Part shown: one piece after another, positions 40,401 to 48,243 of the stretch | How positions within the stretch are numbered: position 1 is the stretch's first letter | Layout: the number at the start of each line of letters is the position of its first letter | NCBI RefSeq assembly: GCF_029962485.1 | Contig: NZ_CP073637.1 | Coordinates: forward strand, 620,001-684,000 | DNA: 64,000 nt | Direction of reading: 5' to 3' | Origin: Burkholderia cepacia | GTDB taxonomy: Bacteria; Pseudomonadota; Gammaproteobacteria; Burkholderiales; Burkholderiaceae | Translations under genes and position numbers: made by a program | The notes under the pieces: generated by a model | Database searches by the model: none | Told to the model about the DNA's origin: nothing | What the model saw: the letters and a program-made list of their open reading frames with translations, nothing else

Positions 40401-42666
40401 CGGTGTCGACGCTGAGGTGCTGCGCGGCGACGTTGATCTTCGAGCCTGCGCCGTAGGCGTAGAAGCCGATCTGGTTCGTGCCGGACATGAAGGCCGGCAC
40501 CGCGTTCGCGCCGACGTTGATCGTCGCGCCCGAGCGTGCGTGCACGCCGATCGCGCCGGTGCCCGTCAGGTTGAGCGCGCCATCGAGCGTGGCCGTGGCG
40601 CGCGGCCCTTCGGCCCACACGCCGTAGTTGCGCGTGCCCGAGGCCGGATCGAGGCTGCCGGCCACGTTGATCGTGCCGGTCGACAGGGCAGTCGTTGCCA
40701 CCGACCCGGTGCCGACGACCATGATGCCGATGCCGTTCACGCCGTTCAGCGTGATGGTGCCGGAGTTGCTTACGGTCGCGGCCGTATCGGCCGCGAGCAT
40801 GCCGACGTTGGCGAGCGGCGTGCCGGGTGCCGCGCCGTTGACGACGATCGTACCTTCGTTGCTCAGATAGCCGTACGACGAACCGATGCTTGCCATCGCG
40901 GCGCCGTTCTGCGTCTGCGAACCGATCACGATCGTGCCGAGGTTGCGCCCGGTGCCGGAACTGCCGAGCAGGATGCCATACGCGTGCGCGGAGAGCGCGA
41001 CGTCGCTTGCCGTGCCGCCGGGTGCGTACTGTGCCGAGCGGCCGAGGTAGATCGTGCCGCCGGCCTGGTTCGTGAAGAGGCCGTCGTTGGTGACGAGGCC
41101 GCCGATCACCTGGCTGTCGAGCGTCGTCGCATTGACGCCGACGTTGATCGTACCGGCGTTCGACCCGGTCGCGCCGCCTGTCACGCCTACCGCGTAGTTC
41201 TGCAGGTTCGGCTGGTTGCCGTCGAGCGTCCACGCGCCGACGTTCATCACGCCGTTGTTGACGAACGAGGTGCCCATCCCGCTTGCATACACACCGTTGC
41301 CTTCCGTGTAGGCGTTGAAGCCGAAGTTGACGGGCGGCGCGCTGCCGCTCGTGTCGAAGTTGTCGCCGGACGCGTAGCCGGACGAGATCGTGCCGTTGTT
41401 GACGCCGCTTGCGCCGCTCAGCAGGCGCACCAGCGTGAAGTCGCCCGACAGGCGCCCGTCGTTGACGAAGTGCGCGCCGTTCTCCGCGAGGACGGCCGAG
41501 CTCGAGACGATCGTGTTGGTGCCGCGGAAGTCGATCTGGCCGTCCGTGCCGATATGCAGCGTCGCGTTCGCGCCGGTGCCGTGCATCGCCGACAGGTAAT
41601 CGATCGGCAGCGTGTTCTTGTCGCCGGCGGACACGTTGTTCTGGTACTGAAAGGTTTCCTGCGAGAACGTGACCGCCTGGCTGAACGCGCTGTCGTAGGC
41701 AGCCTGCGAGCCGAGCGCGCCGCTTTGCACCGAGCGCACGAGAAAGTCGTTGTACGCGGCGAGCGACGCGGCGTCGGTGACCTTCCAGGTGCTGCCGTCG
41801 AACGCGGTGAAGGTGCCCGTGTAGGCCGGCACGTCGAGCTGGAGGTTGCCGACGGCACCGCCGCTCGCCAGATAGTCGCCGGTCGTGAACCAGATCTGGT
41901 TGCGCGAATTCCAGTTGACGGTGCTTTTTGCAGTGCCCGTGCCGTCCGCGAGGGCGAGGTCGGTCTGCTTCGCGGCCATCGAGATCGCGTTGCCGGCTGC
42001 ATCGGGCGCATTCGCCGCATTGCCGATCGACACGTCGAGCGTGCCGCCGGTGCGGCCGATGGTGCCGATGCGCGTGTCCACGTACTGGTTGCCGTTCACG
42101 TCGTTGTAGACGGGTACGTTGGTCGCGCCGGCCGTCGACGCGGTGAATGCGGACGAGTCGTAGGTCGCGACCGACGTGCGGGTGCCGGTGATCGAGTCGG
42201 GCGTGCTGACGCTGTAGGTCTTGCCGCCGAGCGACAGCAGCGGCTGGCTCGGGTTGCCCGACACGATGGTGGTGCTGCCGATCGGCGTGAGCGTGTAGCC
42301 GGGGTTGCCGCCGGTGCCGGCCCATGCGCCGGTCACGCCGACCGTGTCGCCGCCCGAGACGGTCGCGGAACCGACCAGGTTGTCGTTGGCTGTCGGGTTG
42401 AAGGTGCCGACCGCGCAGGTGCCGCCGTTCGCGATTGTCGCGCCGTTGCCGCAGGTCGACGCATGCGCGGCGCCGGCCGACAGCATGGCCAGCGCCGCGC
42501 CGAGTGCGGCGACCCGCGGCGGCGGCCGGCGCATGGCTTCATGCGCGGCGCCGCGGCCCGTGCCCGATTCGCTGCCTGAGCGCTTGCCGCGCGCCCGTGC
42601 CGTTTCCGCTGCCGCGACCCAGCAGCCGGCGGCTTCGCTCCATATCGATCGAAATGAGTGATTCAC
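37408..42666 (-). CDS. Autotransporter adhesin-like protein (type Va secretion)
   Basis: A protein of about 1752 residues. It opens with an extended signal-peptide region (NHSFRSIWSEAAGCWVAAAE, the ESPR pattern of large Gram-negative autotransporters), then a hydrophobic stretch ending AHA before about residue 70. The passenger is Gly/Thr/Ala/Asn-rich with repeated G-T-I-N-V-G-like units, as in pectate-lyase-like beta helices. The last about 280 residues are an autotransporter barrel (VWGRIGGQSLD, GYWTRYLPDGTYFDSVGQ) ending in YRYSW with the required terminal aromatic. The start is probably the GTG at 42666; an ATG at 42699 would add 11 residues before the ESPR. The passenger's binding partner cannot be inferred. 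Long frames on the other strand are shadows. Confidence 0.92.
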   Translation of the reverse strand: MNHSFRSIWSEAAGCWVAAAETARARGKRSGSESGTGRGAAHEAMRRPPPRVAALGAALAMLSAGAAHASTCGNGATIANGGTCAVGTFNPTANDNLVGSATVSGGDTVGVTGAWAGTGGNPGYTLTPIGSTTIVSGNPSQPLLSLGGKTYSVSTPDSITGTRTSVATYDSSAFTASTAGATNVPVYNDVNGNQYVDTRIGTIGRTGGTLDVSIGNAANAPDAAGNAISMAAKQTDLALADGTGTAKSTVNWNSRNQIWFTTGDYLASGGAVGNLQLDVPAYTGTFTAFDGSTWKVTDAASLAAYNDFLVRSVQSGALGSQAAYDSAFSQAVTFSQETFQYQNNVSAGDKNTLPIDYLSAMHGTGANATLHIGTDGQIDFRGTNTIVSSSAVLAENGAHFVNDGRLSGDFTLVRLLSGASGVNNGTISSGYASGDNFDTSGSAPPVNFGFNAYTEGNGVYASGMGTSFVNNGVMNVGAWTLDGNQPNLQNYAVGVTGGATGSNAGTINVGVNATTLDSQVIGGLVTNDGLFTNQAGGTIYLGRSAQYAPGGTASDVALSAHAYGILLGSSGTGRNLGTIVIGSQTQNGAAMASIGSSYGYLSNEGTIVVNGAAPGTPLANVGMLAADTAATVSNSGTITLNGVNGIGIMVVGTGSVATTALSTGTINVAGSLDPASGTRNYGVWAEGPRATATLDGALNLTGTGAIGVHARSGATINVGANAVPAFMSGTNQIGFYAYGAGSKINVAAQHLSVDTDDSTLFRVAGGAAYTGASTAGALTTDVNGQRARGVLATDAGTTLSTGNAIYNVNGANGIAIAVEGGATGTIDAGATINLNAAGAIAGVVDGQAHDLAGANAGAPVATTLTNQAAVTSSTAGVTGFVAQNLGTLENRDTVLLTGAGSTGVVVGTQGTVNNASTIHVSDGTGALVQGASATLANAGSIEADNGIAGVRLTGAGASVALSGAGTVIANGSADGVLIDSTVTGGGIAAGTTSISVGGSGSGIRNLGANTTIALAGTQITTTGTGADGLTSTGAGARIATDAATSVHTAGANARGLYVSGADSTLSATGTTVATTGAGAHAAVMDGGATALLSGATLATSGSAADSVVAQNGGRIADTGSSIGSAAGNGATANSGGVLALTGTTLKGATAGVLTSDTLANGATNSVLVDGGSVTSVAGPAFSARGGTADIAVRNGTVVTAGNGTLLNLASGSNVTFNASAVNLAGDIVSDASSTGNVFLANGTTLTGKIDPVALTVDGTSTWRMTGSSVLSSLNNAGLVAFTAPVGSPTLTGSYKTLTTGSYVGNGGTIALNTYLGADTSPTDRLIVNGGAASGTTGLKIANTAGTGAQTTGDGIPVVVTANGGTTTASAFHLAGPVQAGAYEYRLYRGGQSDANGWYLRSQLDQTDPGDPIHPSGGGDGGNGNGGGTLAYRPGVAGYALTPLLNADYGFSTLGKLHERVGDIYNVEKQQPGNRDGVWGRIGGQSLDANAGRFAADERTFFAQFGKDWTLDQAPNGAGSTHAGVTASIGVSNASFSDMARADTQNLSTSTGSVEMHAQSVGGYWTRYLPDGTYFDSVGQVTHYGNRYRDSYGNEASQNGFGIALSQEVGKPFAIGGTPIAIEPQAQLMYQYLKLNGFNDNVSAVSGTTTNALRGRVGVRIFRPNLQSDAGGGAATPYFTADVLHDFLSPGQTVVGGTPFATHLGRTWYELGVGVTAGFGKSGELYANAKIARNIGGDYRRGIVGQVGYRYSW

Positions 42667-43275
42667 GACAAGCCCCTCTTTCTTGTTTTGAAGTGGCATT
42701 CGCCGCAGCTCGGCGAATTCGCAATCCGCGGTGGCGAAATAATCCGAAGGGGGCGTGCGGCGGCTATGGCTGCGTGTCGCGCCAATCGTGTTTCGTTACA
42801 CCAGCGATGGGCGGAGTCTACTGATTCGAATCGCGTTCGATGATCGAGAAATTGGGAAATGTAAGGATGCCAACCGTAATGGGTCGTATTTTTGATTTGT
42901 GTGGTTAATCGAACCGAAAGCCTTGCTGGCGAGGGATTGGAGGATTTTATGAAAATCCGGAATGATTCTCGGGGTAGGTGGGGTAACGCACGGTTTGGTG
43001 GAAGTCGATGCGCTAAAACGCGCGCCCGAGATTATATTTATTTATTGGGGTGGTGTTATTGTTTTTGATTTAATTGCTGTTTATTTTCGCTTGTGAATTA
43101 ATAAAATCAAGCGAATTTCAGATGGCATCGATTCATTGCGCCGGATGGCGGTCCGAATGAAATGGCCTTGGCCGGCACGGGGCGATTTTCGTCGGTGAAG
43201 GGCGTCGCCGCCTCCGGTGCGGGGTTTGCTCAAGCAAGCAGGCAGGAAGCCGGCGCGGCGCGTGCCGCACCGGAT
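42667..43275. other. AT-rich intergenic region upstream of the autotransporter gene
   Basis: About 600 bp without a firm gene. The stretch 42830-43140 is strikingly AT-rich compared with its surroundings, with runs such as TTATATTTATTTATT near 43031 and an inverted repeat TTCGCTTG/CAAGCGAA at 43086-43093 and 43108-43115. It probably carries the autotransporter promoter and is the type of DNA bound by H-NS-like proteins (inference). One short open frame with a good ribosome site starts at 42949. Confidence 0.6.
42949..43068 (+). CDS. Possible small protein of 39 residues
   Basis: An ATG at 42949 sits five bases after an exact GGAGG (42939-42943). The frame gives MKIRNDSRGRWGNARFGGSR and continues to a C-terminus with Tyr, Leu, Trp and three Cys (YIYLLGWCYCF). 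It lies in the AT-rich gap and its codon use (for example TTA, AAA, ATT, TAT) differs from neighbouring genes. No family is recognised. It may be a chance frame; the ribosome site is the only positive sign. Confidence 0.22.
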   Translation: MKIRNDSRGRWGNARFGGSRCAKTRARDYIYLLGWCYCF

Positions 43276-44187
43276 TCAGAAATCGATCGCGTCGTCGGAA
43301 TCGCCGTCGGTGGCGGTGGCGAGTGCCTCACGGGCGTCACGCGGCGCGGACGCCGATGCGTCGAGCGCCGGATTGCGCAGCTTCTCGAGCACGCGTTCCG
43401 GCACCGGAATCTGCATCCGCGCGGCGACGTCGCCGCACTGGAACATGATCAGCTCGCCCGGCTCGAACGCGGTCCAGACTTCGTCGTCGGTGAGCGGCTG
43501 CGTCGCGATCACCGCGACGCGATCTTCAGGCGTCGTGTATTTCGCGAAGTCGATCGACAGGTCTTCGTCGACGAGATGCGCGGTCGAGAACGGCCAGCGC
43601 CGCACGAGATAGTGCAGCCGCGTCGAGCAATGCGCGAAGAGCGCCTGGCCGTTCGACATCAGGAAGTTGAACACGCCGTGATCGGTGATCCCGCGCGTGA
43701 GCTCGCCGACACGCTCGAACAGCTCGGGCAGCGGCGGTTGCGCACCGGGAAAGGCCTCGCGCAGCCCCTGCATCAGCACGCAGAACGCCTGCTCGCTGTC
43801 GGTCGTGCCGACCGGGTGGTAGACGCTGCCGTCCATGTTCGGCGCGTAGTCCTGCAGGTCGCCGTTATGCGCGAAGATCCAGTGCCGGCCCCACAGCTCG
43901 CGCATGAACGGATGGCTGTTCTCGAGCAGGATGTGCCCTTGCGTCGCCTTGCGGATGTGCGCGATCGTGTTCTTGGACTTGATCGGGTAGCGCTTCACCA
44001 TTTCGGCGATCGGCGACGTGGCCGATGCCTGGTGATCGATGAACAGGCGGCAGGCCTTGTCCTCGAAGAACGCGATGCCCCAGCCGTCGGCATGGTGATC
44101 GGTCAACCCGCCCCGGGCCGCGAAACCTGTGAAGGAGAATGTGACGTCCGTCGGCGCGGCGCAGTTCATTCCTAAGAGTTGGCACAT
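43276..44187 (-). CDS. Class II glutamine amidotransferase (YafJ-like)
   Basis: A 303-residue protein with an N-terminal nucleophile amidotransferase domain: Cys2 (MCQLLGMN) is the expected catalytic residue, and the family segments DHHADGWGIAFFE, HIRKATQG, NSHPFMRELWGRHWIFAHNGDL and TTDSEQAFCVL are all present. This type usually hydrolyses glutamine or a related gamma-glutamyl substrate; the physiological role of YafJ-like proteins is not settled. The last 40 residues are an Asp/Ala-rich tail. It is divergent from pyrC with 205 bp between starts. Confidence 0.93.
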   Translation of the reverse strand: MCQLLGMNCAAPTDVTFSFTGFAARGGLTDHHADGWGIAFFEDKACRLFIDHQASATSPIAEMVKRYPIKSKNTIAHIRKATQGHILLENSHPFMRELWGRHWIFAHNGDLQDYAPNMDGSVYHPVGTTDSEQAFCVLMQGLREAFPGAQPPLPELFERVGELTRGITDHGVFNFLMSNGQALFAHCSTRLHYLVRRWPFSTAHLVDEDLSIDFAKYTTPEDRVAVIATQPLTDDEVWTAFEPGELIMFQCGDVAARMQIPVPERVLEKLRNPALDASASAPRDAREALATATDGDSDDAIDF

Positions 44188-44240
44188 TTTACTTGGGGCG
44201 GCAGGCTGAAGCGGGGGGTAACGAACCGGGCGAACCCCGG

Positions 44241-44246
44241 TACAAT
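44241..44246 (+). promoter_or_regulatory. Candidate -10 element before pyrC
   Basis: TACAAT at 44241 precedes pyrC by about 147 bp, leaving a long leader with a small hairpin AGCGG-ATT-CCGCT at 44286-44298. No clear -35 box was found. Confidence 0.4.
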
Positions 44247-44392
44247 GCGGCTTCTAGCATATCACCGAGCCCTGAGCGGTAAAAAGCGGATTCCGCTGGT
44301 CAAAGGTCCCGTGTTGCGGTTTGCCGTCAGTCGGCCCGCGCACGCGTGTTCCGGCCCCGCCGACGGCAAGCACGTTCCTCACGACGCCTCCT

Positions 44393-45457
44393 ATGACTGC
44401 CTCGAACGCTTCCTCCCCGGCGACGCTCTCGCTCGCCCGTCCCGACGACTGGCACCTGCACCTGCGAGACGGCGACATGCTGGCCGCCGTGCTGCCGCAC
44501 ACCGCACGCCAGTTCGGCCGCGCGATCGTCATGCCGAACCTGAAGCCGCCGGTGACGACCACCGCGCAGGCGCAGGCCTATCGCGAGCGCATCCTCGCCG
44601 CGCTGCCCGCGGGGATGACGTTCGAACCGCTGATGACGCTGTACCTGACCGACAACACGCCGCCCGACGAGATTCGCCGCGCGCGCGAAAGCGGCTTCGT
44701 GCACGGCGTGAAGCTGTATCCGGCAGGCGCTACGACGAATTCCGACCACGGCGTCACCGATCTCGCGAAATGCGCGAAGACGCTCGAGGCGATGCAGGAA
44801 ACCGGCATGCCGCTGCTCGTGCACGGCGAGGTGACCGATGCGTCGATCGACCTGTTCGACCGCGAGAAAGTGTTCATCGACCGCGTGATGACGCCGTTGC
44901 GCCGTGATTTTCCGGGCCTGAAGGTCGTGTTCGAGCACATCACGACGAAGGACGCGGCCGACTACGTGCGCGACGCCGACGCGGCGCCCGGCCTGCTCGG
45001 CGCGACGATCACCGCGCATCACCTGCTGTACAACCGCAACGCGCTGTTCGTCGGCGGGATTCGCCCCCATTACTACTGCCTGCCCGTGCTGAAGCGCGAG
45101 ACGCATCGCGTGGCGCTGGTCGAGGCTGCGACGTCGGGCAACCCGCGCTTCTTCCTCGGCACCGACAGCGCGCCGCATGCGCGCGACGCGAAGGAAACCG
45201 CGTGCGGCTGCGCAGGCTGCTACACGGCGCTGCACGCGCTCGAGTTGTACGCGGAAGCGTTCGACACGGCCGGCGCGCTCGACAAGCTGGAAGGGTTCGC
45301 GAGCTTCTTTGGCGCCGATTTCTACGGGCTGCCGCGCAGCGCCGAGACGGTCACGCTGCGCCGCGAGGCGTGGGAGCTGCCGCGCGAGATCTTCGCGGGC
45401 GACACGCCGGTCGTGCCGCTGCGCGGCGGCGAGACGATCGGCTGGAAACTGGCGTGA
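44393..45457 (+). CDS. pyrC: Dihydroorotase
   Basis: A 354-residue class II dihydroorotase of pyrimidine synthesis that closes carbamoyl aspartate to dihydroorotate. The metal ligands are seen in HLHLRD (His21, His23) and the carboxylated Lys107 in [13 protein letters not shown]; His residues in LLVHGEV and FEHITT and the Asp in FLGTDSAPH complete the site. The start at 44393 ([20 protein letters not shown]) fits family length; the frame extends upstream without conservation. Its stop overlaps the GTG of the following DUF3025-like gene. Confidence 0.97.
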   Translation: MTASNASSPATLSLARPDDWHLHLRDGDMLAAVLPHTARQFGRAIVMPNLKPPVTTTAQAQAYRERILAALPAGMTFEPLMTLYLTDNTPPDEIRRARESGFVHGVKLYPAGATTNSDHGVTDLAKCAKTLEAMQETGMPLLVHGEVTDASIDLFDREKVFIDRVMTPLRRDFPGLKVVFEHITTKDAADYVRDADAAPGLLGATITAHHLLYNRNALFVGGIRPHYYCLPVLKRETHRVALVEAATSGNPRFFLGTDSAPHARDAKETACGCAGCYTALHALELYAEAFDTAGALDKLEGFASFFGADFYGLPRSAETVTLRREAWELPREIFAGDTPVVPLRGGETIGWKLA

Positions 45458-45819
45458 CCGATGCGTCGCCGCGCGAGTCCGGCCAGGCGGCCGGCCGCGC
45501 GGCGGCGGAATTCGCGCGGATCGACTGGTCCGCGCCGTGGCTCGCGCCCTGTGCGGACCCGGGCCGGGCCGTCCAGGCGGCCGCATTGGCGGGCGACGCC
45601 GCGTTGCTCGATGCGCTGAACGGGGCGTTGCGCGACGGTGCGCGTGTCGCCGCCGAACTCGCGACGCGCGCGCTGACGAGCCGCGATTTCGCGCTGCTCC
45701 CGGTGCTCGGCGCTCCCGGCTGGTGGGCGGCGAATGCCGATGCCGCGTTCCATGACGATCCGGCGGTATTCCGCATCGGCCGCCGCTCGCGCGCTGCCGA
45801 CTGCGGCGCGCAGTGCTAG
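45454..45819 (+). pseudogene. Shortened DUF3025-family gene
   Basis: A 121-residue frame starting at a GTG that overlaps the pyrC stop. The first part (FARIDWSAPWLAPC) matches how DUF3025 proteins begin, and the end (ALLPVLGAPGWWAANADAAF, then DPAVFRIGRRSR) matches how they finish, but DUF3025 proteins have roughly 250 residues and the conserved centre, with its HDFFNALVW-type motif, is missing. The frame is intact across the join, so an in-frame internal deletion is the simplest reading. DUF3025 genes commonly stand between pyrC and rnpB, as here. Function of the family is unknown. The family assignment is from memory of its ends. Confidence 0.5.
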
Positions 45820-45831
45820 AATGCGCGTCGC

Positions 45832-46241
<410 letters not shown>

Positions 46242-46253
46242 GGTTCGAATGCG

Positions 46254-46293
46254 AAAGGGCCGGCGTCTCCTTGCGGAGCGCCGGCCCTTTTTT
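46254..46293 (+). terminator. Terminator of rnpB
   Basis: AAAGGGCCGGCG pairs with CGCCGGCCCTTT, with an inner CTCC/GGAG hairpin, then six T. It lies 12 bp after the RNase P RNA end and may also serve the convergent OsmC gene. Confidence 0.9.
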
Positions 46294-46312
46294 CATGCGT
46301 GCCGCCGTGCGT

Positions 46313-46735
46313 TCAGGTCGGGACGATGTCGAACGAATGCGTGAGTTCGGCCGTCTTCGCGATCATGATCGACGCGGAGCAGTACTTGTCGTGCGACAGG
46401 GTGATCGCGCGCTCGACCGTGCCCGGGTTCAGGTTGCGGCCCGTGACGGTGAAGTGGAAGTGCACCTTCGTGAATACCTTCGGATCTTCGCTCGCGCGTT
46501 CGGCCTTCAGCGTGACCGAGCAGCCGGTGACTTCCTGGCGGCTCTTCTTCAGGATCAGCACGACGTCATAGGCCGTGCAGCCACCGGTGCCGAGCAGCAC
46601 CATTTCCATCGGACGCGGCGCGAGGTTGTGGCCGCCGCCCTCGGGCGCGCCATCCATCGCGACGAGATGCCCGCTGCCGGTCTCGGCGGAAAACGCCATG
46701 CCGTCCTGGCCCATCCAGCTTACTTTGCATTCCAT
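46313..46735 (-). CDS. OsmC-family protein
   Basis: A 140-residue protein of the OsmC/Ohr fold. The first conserved Cys is in GTGGCTAYDV (near residue 53) and the second in HDKYCSASIMIA near the C-terminus; together these form the peroxidatic pair of the family. It resembles the YhfA-like branch rather than classical Ohr. Reduction of organic peroxides is possible but not shown. The start at 46735 (MECKVSWMGQDG) fits the family. The 5' side shares a long AT-rich intergenic region with a candidate small RNA transcribed the other way. Confidence 0.9.
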   Translation of the reverse strand: MECKVSWMGQDGMAFSAETGSGHLVAMDGAPEGGGHNLAPRPMEMVLLGTGGCTAYDVVLILKKSRQEVTGCSVTLKAERASEDPKVFTKVHFHFTVTGRNLNPGTVERAITLSHDKYCSASIMIAKTAELTHSFDIVPT

Positions 46736-46973
46736 GCTTGCGCTCCAGCGTTGCCTGATTCGGATTCGATCCGGCATTGTAGCCCGCTGCGCAACGGTCG
46801 GCTGATGCGCTGCACGACGTGCAATGCCGGCGCCGCGCGGGCAGGGCGTCTGACGGCAATTTCCCTGCTTTTTTTAGGGGTTTTGCTCTAGACGAGGGGT
46901 ATTTTTGCGCATGCTCGTCAGAGTCATGTGATTGATTTTAAAGAGGAAGTTTGCTTTCTGAGTGCGCCGTCTG

Positions 46974-47013
46974 AAATTTCGCATTATGGTTTTGGATTTC
47001 GTAATGCAAATTT
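46974..47013. promoter_or_regulatory. Long dyad just upstream of the small-RNA promoter
   Basis: AAATTT-C-GCATTA and TAATGC-AAATTT are complementary arms of 12 bp (one base bulged) around 15 bases. The right arm ends 2 bases before the -35 element of the small RNA promoter, a place suited to an activator or repressor. Confidence 0.5.
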
Positions 47014-47015
47014 TC

Positions 47016-47044
47016 TTGTGCAGCCGAGGACGCGTTCGTATAAT
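47016..47044 (+). promoter_or_regulatory. Sigma-70 promoter of candidate small RNA
   Basis: TTGTGC (47016-47021) and an exact TATAAT (47039-47044) are 17 bp apart, the optimum spacing. Transcription would start at about 47051. No protein gene begins within 700 bp on this strand. Confidence 0.7.
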
Positions 47045-47050
47045 GAGCCT

Positions 47051-47142
47051 CATTGGTTGTCGCGCTGCGGCAACCTCCGAATGTCTCCTCCACCCTCCTC
47101 CTGAGGTGGATTAAGCCCGAACCAGCCGTTCGGGCTTTTTTT
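47051..47142 (+). ncRNA. Candidate small RNA with anti-Shine-Dalgarno loop
   Basis: The predicted transcript of about 92 bases has three hairpins. The first is GGTTGTCGC/GCGGCAACC (47055-47075, one wobble pair, three-base loop). The second is TCCACC/GGTGGA (47089-47110) with the loop CTCCTCCTGA, and another CTCCTCC stands just before it, so UCCUCC complementary to Shine-Dalgarno sequences is exposed. The third is a canonical terminator, AAGCCCGAAC/GTTCGGGCTT plus seven T (47113-47142). There is no long open frame. Its position, structure and promoter fit an independent trans-acting, possibly Hfq-binding, small RNA. Not matched to a named RNA. Confidence 0.65.
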
Positions 47143-47187
47143 CGTCCCATGCAAACATCGGCGCACGGCTTGCGCGCACCGGCAGTG

Positions 47188-47493
47188 TTACGCGGGCTGC
47201 CGCGCGGCCGGCTGCGATGTCGCGTCGGGCGCCGTGCCGCGCGTGCGCGAGTCAGGCGCCGGCGCATGGGCGGCCGACGCGTGGCCGTGGCCGCGAGCGC
47301 AGAAGTGACGGACGCGTTCGCGCACCGCGCGCAGGCGGGTGACGCGATCCTCGGCATGGGCGCTCCGGGCTTCGCTGATACGCGCATCGAGCGCGTCGAG
47401 CTTGGCTTGGCAACTGGCGTGGTCGGCGACGGCGGGCGCCGCGGCGGCCAGCAGCGCGGCCGCGAAGAGGGGCGTAAGTCGTTGTTTCATCAT
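47188..47493 (-). CDS. DUF1090-family small exported protein
   Basis: A 101-residue protein with a signal peptide (MMKQRLTPLFAAALLAAAAP, cleavage after AVA) and a short helical domain CQAKLDALDARISEARSAH followed by RLRAVRERVRHFC; the two Cys about 40 residues apart and the charged helix fit the DUF1090 (YqjC) family. The C-terminus is His/Ala/Pro-rich and looks disordered. Function of the family is unknown; location is periplasmic by its signal. Two adjacent ATG codons (47493, 47490) are possible starts and neither has a strong ribosome site. Confidence 0.72.
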   Translation of the reverse strand: MMKQRLTPLFAAALLAAAAPAVADHASCQAKLDALDARISEARSAHAEDRVTRLRAVRERVRHFCARGHGHASAAHAPAPDSRTRGTAPDATSQPAARQPA

Positions 47494-47804
47494 GCTTGTT
47501 TGTTGTTTTCCGTGTTCGGCCGGTCTGGCGCGGCAAGGTCAGGTGCCGCGCGTCGATGGGTGCCGCCCCAGGCGCTCGGTTCGCCTGGCTGGTTGGGGCA
47601 CGACCGGATTTTGGCCCATTTCGGGCGCCGCGGACATGGGACGTGGATTCCCTTTGACCGCGTCGCCGTATTTCCTTTATAATTCAGGGCTTTTCCGCAT
47701 TCATGCCCACGGAAAAAGAACAGGGAGAGCCTGCACCGCGCCTCGAAGCGCACACAGACAAGCAGGACGAACACATCGGGCAAAGCATTTTTTTTGGATC
47801 GATC
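47494..47804. other. Intergenic region between the DUF1090 gene and rplM
   Basis: The left 150 bp are GC-rich with no gene seen. A strong promoter for rplM lies at 47654-47683: TTGACC, 18 bp, TATAAT. The resulting leader of about 115 bases starts with a hairpin TTTTCCG/CGGAAAA (47691-47697 with 47710-47716), a candidate site for control of r-protein synthesis. Confidence 0.65.
47654..47683 (+). promoter_or_regulatory. Promoter of rplM-rpsI
   Basis: TTGACC (47654-47659) and TATAAT (47678-47683) are separated by 18 bp, a near-consensus sigma-70 promoter as expected for ribosomal protein genes. Confidence 0.8.
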
Positions 47805-48233
47805 ATGAAGACGTTTTCCGCAAAAGCCCATGAGGTGACGCGCGAATGGTACGTGATTGACGCGACGGATAAGGTTCTCGGCCGTGTTGCCAGCGAAGTG
47901 GCACGCCGTCTGCGCGGCAAGCACAAGCCTGAGTTCACTCCGCACGTCGATACTGGTGATTTCATCATCATCGTCAACGCGAGCAAGTTGAAGGTCACGG
48001 GCAACAAGACGCTGGACAAGAAGTACTACCGTCACTCGGGCTACCCGGGCGGTATCTATGAAACGACGTTCGGCAAGATGCAAGAACGCTTCCCGGGCCG
48101 CGCGCTCGAGAAAGCGGTCAAGGGCATGCTGCCGAAGGGCCCGCTCGGCTACGCGATGATCAAGAAGCTGAAGGTCTACGCAGAAGCGACGCATCCGCAT
48201 TCGGCTCAACAGCCGAAGGCGCTCGAGATCTAA
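47805..48233 (+). CDS. rplM: Ribosomal protein L13 (uL13)
   Basis: A 142-residue protein, identical in length to E. coli L13, with the family segments [37 protein letters not shown] and [18 protein letters not shown]. It binds 23S rRNA early in 50S assembly. It is the first gene of the rplM-rpsI operon and has a long leader with a 5' hairpin. Codon use is strongly biased, as for highly expressed genes. Confidence 0.99.
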   Translation: MKTFSAKAHEVTREWYVIDATDKVLGRVASEVARRLRGKHKPEFTPHVDTGDFIIIVNASKLKVTGNKTLDKKYYRHSGYPGGIYETTFGKMQERFPGRALEKAVKGMLPKGPLGYAMIKKLKVYAEATHPHSAQQPKALEI

Positions 48234-48243
48234 GGGGACCCAC

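Noticed and set aside
39427..42579. Open frame of about 1050 codons on the plus strand opposite the autotransporter
   Set aside because: It is Arg/Ala/Asp-rich, has no recognisable domain or ribosome site, and mirrors the codon bias of the minus-strand autotransporter, which has clear signal and barrel domains.
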